From Allorhizobium ampelinum S4 (GTDB taxonomy: Bacteria > Pseudomonadota > Alphaproteobacteria > Rhizobiales > Rhizobiaceae): a stretch of 64,000 nt of DNA. A program made the position numbers and the translations under genes. The stretch covers positions 1,119,001 to 1,183,000 of the forward strand of contig NC_011989.1 in NCBI RefSeq assembly GCF_000016285.1. The letters run 5' to 3'. This document shows, in pieces, positions 63,584 to 64,000 of this stretch. The notes below the pieces were generated by a model. It saw nothing but the letters and a program-made list of their open reading frames with translations, had not been told where the DNA came from and searched no databases. The stretch's first letter is position 1, and the number at the start of each line of letters is the position of its first letter.

Positions 63584-64000
63584 TTATCGGTCCTTGGGAT
63601 CAAGCGCATCGCGCAGCCCGTCGCCCACGAAATTGAGCGAAAACAGGGTCAGCACGAAGAAAAAGGCGGGGAAGATCAGCAGCCACGGAGCGTTCTGCAT
63701 GTTTTTCGCACCTTCGGAAATCAGAGTTCCCCAACTGGCCAGCGGAGCCTGAACGCCAAGGCCGAGGAAGGAGAGGAAGCTTTCGGTGAGGATGACCTGC
63801 GGCACCACGACGGTGACGAAGACGATGACCGGGCCGATGGTGTTGGGAATGATATGACGGCGGATGATCTGCCAGTCGTTCAGCCCCAGTGCTTCCGCCG
63901 CACCGACGAATTCACGGCGCTTCAGGGACAAGGTCTGACCGCGGACGATCCGGGCCATTTCTAGCCATTGCACAGCGCCGATGACGATGAAGATCAGCCA
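63584..64000 (-). CDS. yejE: Peptide ABC transporter permease (YejE/OppC-like), 5' part outside window
   Basis: The visible 138 codons are the C-terminal end of a DppC/OppC-type permease: the EAA loop EFVGAAEALGLNDWQIIRRHIIPNTIGPVI, helices ILTESFLSFLGLGVQAPLASWG and LIFPAFFFVLTLFSLNFVGDGLRDALDPKDR. The frame continues past base 64000 toward the start, so the protein is truncated by the window edge, not by mutation. It pairs with the fused ATPase just downstream. Confidence 0.92.
   Translation of the reverse strand, partial: WLIFIVIGAVQWLEMARIVRGQTLSLKRREFVGAAEALGLNDWQIIRRHIIPNTIGPVIVFVTVVVPQVILTESFLSFLGLGVQAPLASWGTLISEGAKNMQNAPWLLIFPAFFFVLTLFSLNFVGDGLRDALDPKDR

Overview
The window looks like chromosome from a Rhizobiaceae alphaproteobacterium (Agrobacterium, Allorhizobium or Rhizobium type). 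This is inferred from gene content and order: a gene-transfer-agent (GTA) style head-tail cluster beside feuPQ, then the cytochrome c maturation genes cycHJKL (ccmIEFH) - degP - response regulator/kinase - glnE - a PleC-type kinase, an order I associate with Sinorhizobium and Agrobacterium. The sequence is GC-rich, with many ATGA start/stop overlaps. Species cannot be fixed from the sequence alone. No rRNA, tRNA or CRISPR array was seen.

1-16.0 kb: a nearly complete GTA-like or prophage-remnant morphogenesis cluster. It runs terminase end, endolysin-like GH19 protein, portal, small membrane protein, prohead protease, HK97 capsid, head-tail connectors, tail tube, tail chaperones, short tape measure, distal tail, hub, NlpC/P60 peptidase and megatron. 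Two things disturb it: an antisense MFS transporter between the tail terminator and tail tube genes, and an in-frame TAG that cuts the NlpC/P60 peptidase.

16.0-33.5 kb: envelope and signalling core. It holds a PepSY-like secreted protein with feuPQ, a lipoprotein, cycHJKL, DegP-type protease, a second OmpR/EnvZ-type pair, glnE and a PleC/DivJ/PdhS-family kinase that converges on glnE with a 28-bp overlap.

33.8-50.8 kb: mixed metabolism and transport. It holds pepN, a chemoreceptor-like protein with inverted domain order, DMT and MFS transporters, a winged-helix-like regulator, tiny ORFs, a degenerate uracil-DNA-glycosylase-like protein, an Hsp70-like ATPase, an RND efflux pair without its own outer-membrane channel, and an atypical SDR.

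51.1-64 kb: ETF-ubiquinone oxidoreductase followed by a striking 73-bp tandem repeat that copies the gene's own 3' end, then ilvE, cfa, an orphan toxin-immunity pair (CdiA-CT-type RNase A-fold toxin plus CdiI-like immunity protein), mgtE, an MFS exporter, a diacylglycerol-kinase-family enzyme and the end of a yej-type peptide ABC importer. The toxin-immunity pair is the best candidate for an undescribed system. The repeat array, the interrupted GTA peptidase and a pair of dispersed palindromic repeats (40.7 and 57.4 kb) are the other main oddities.
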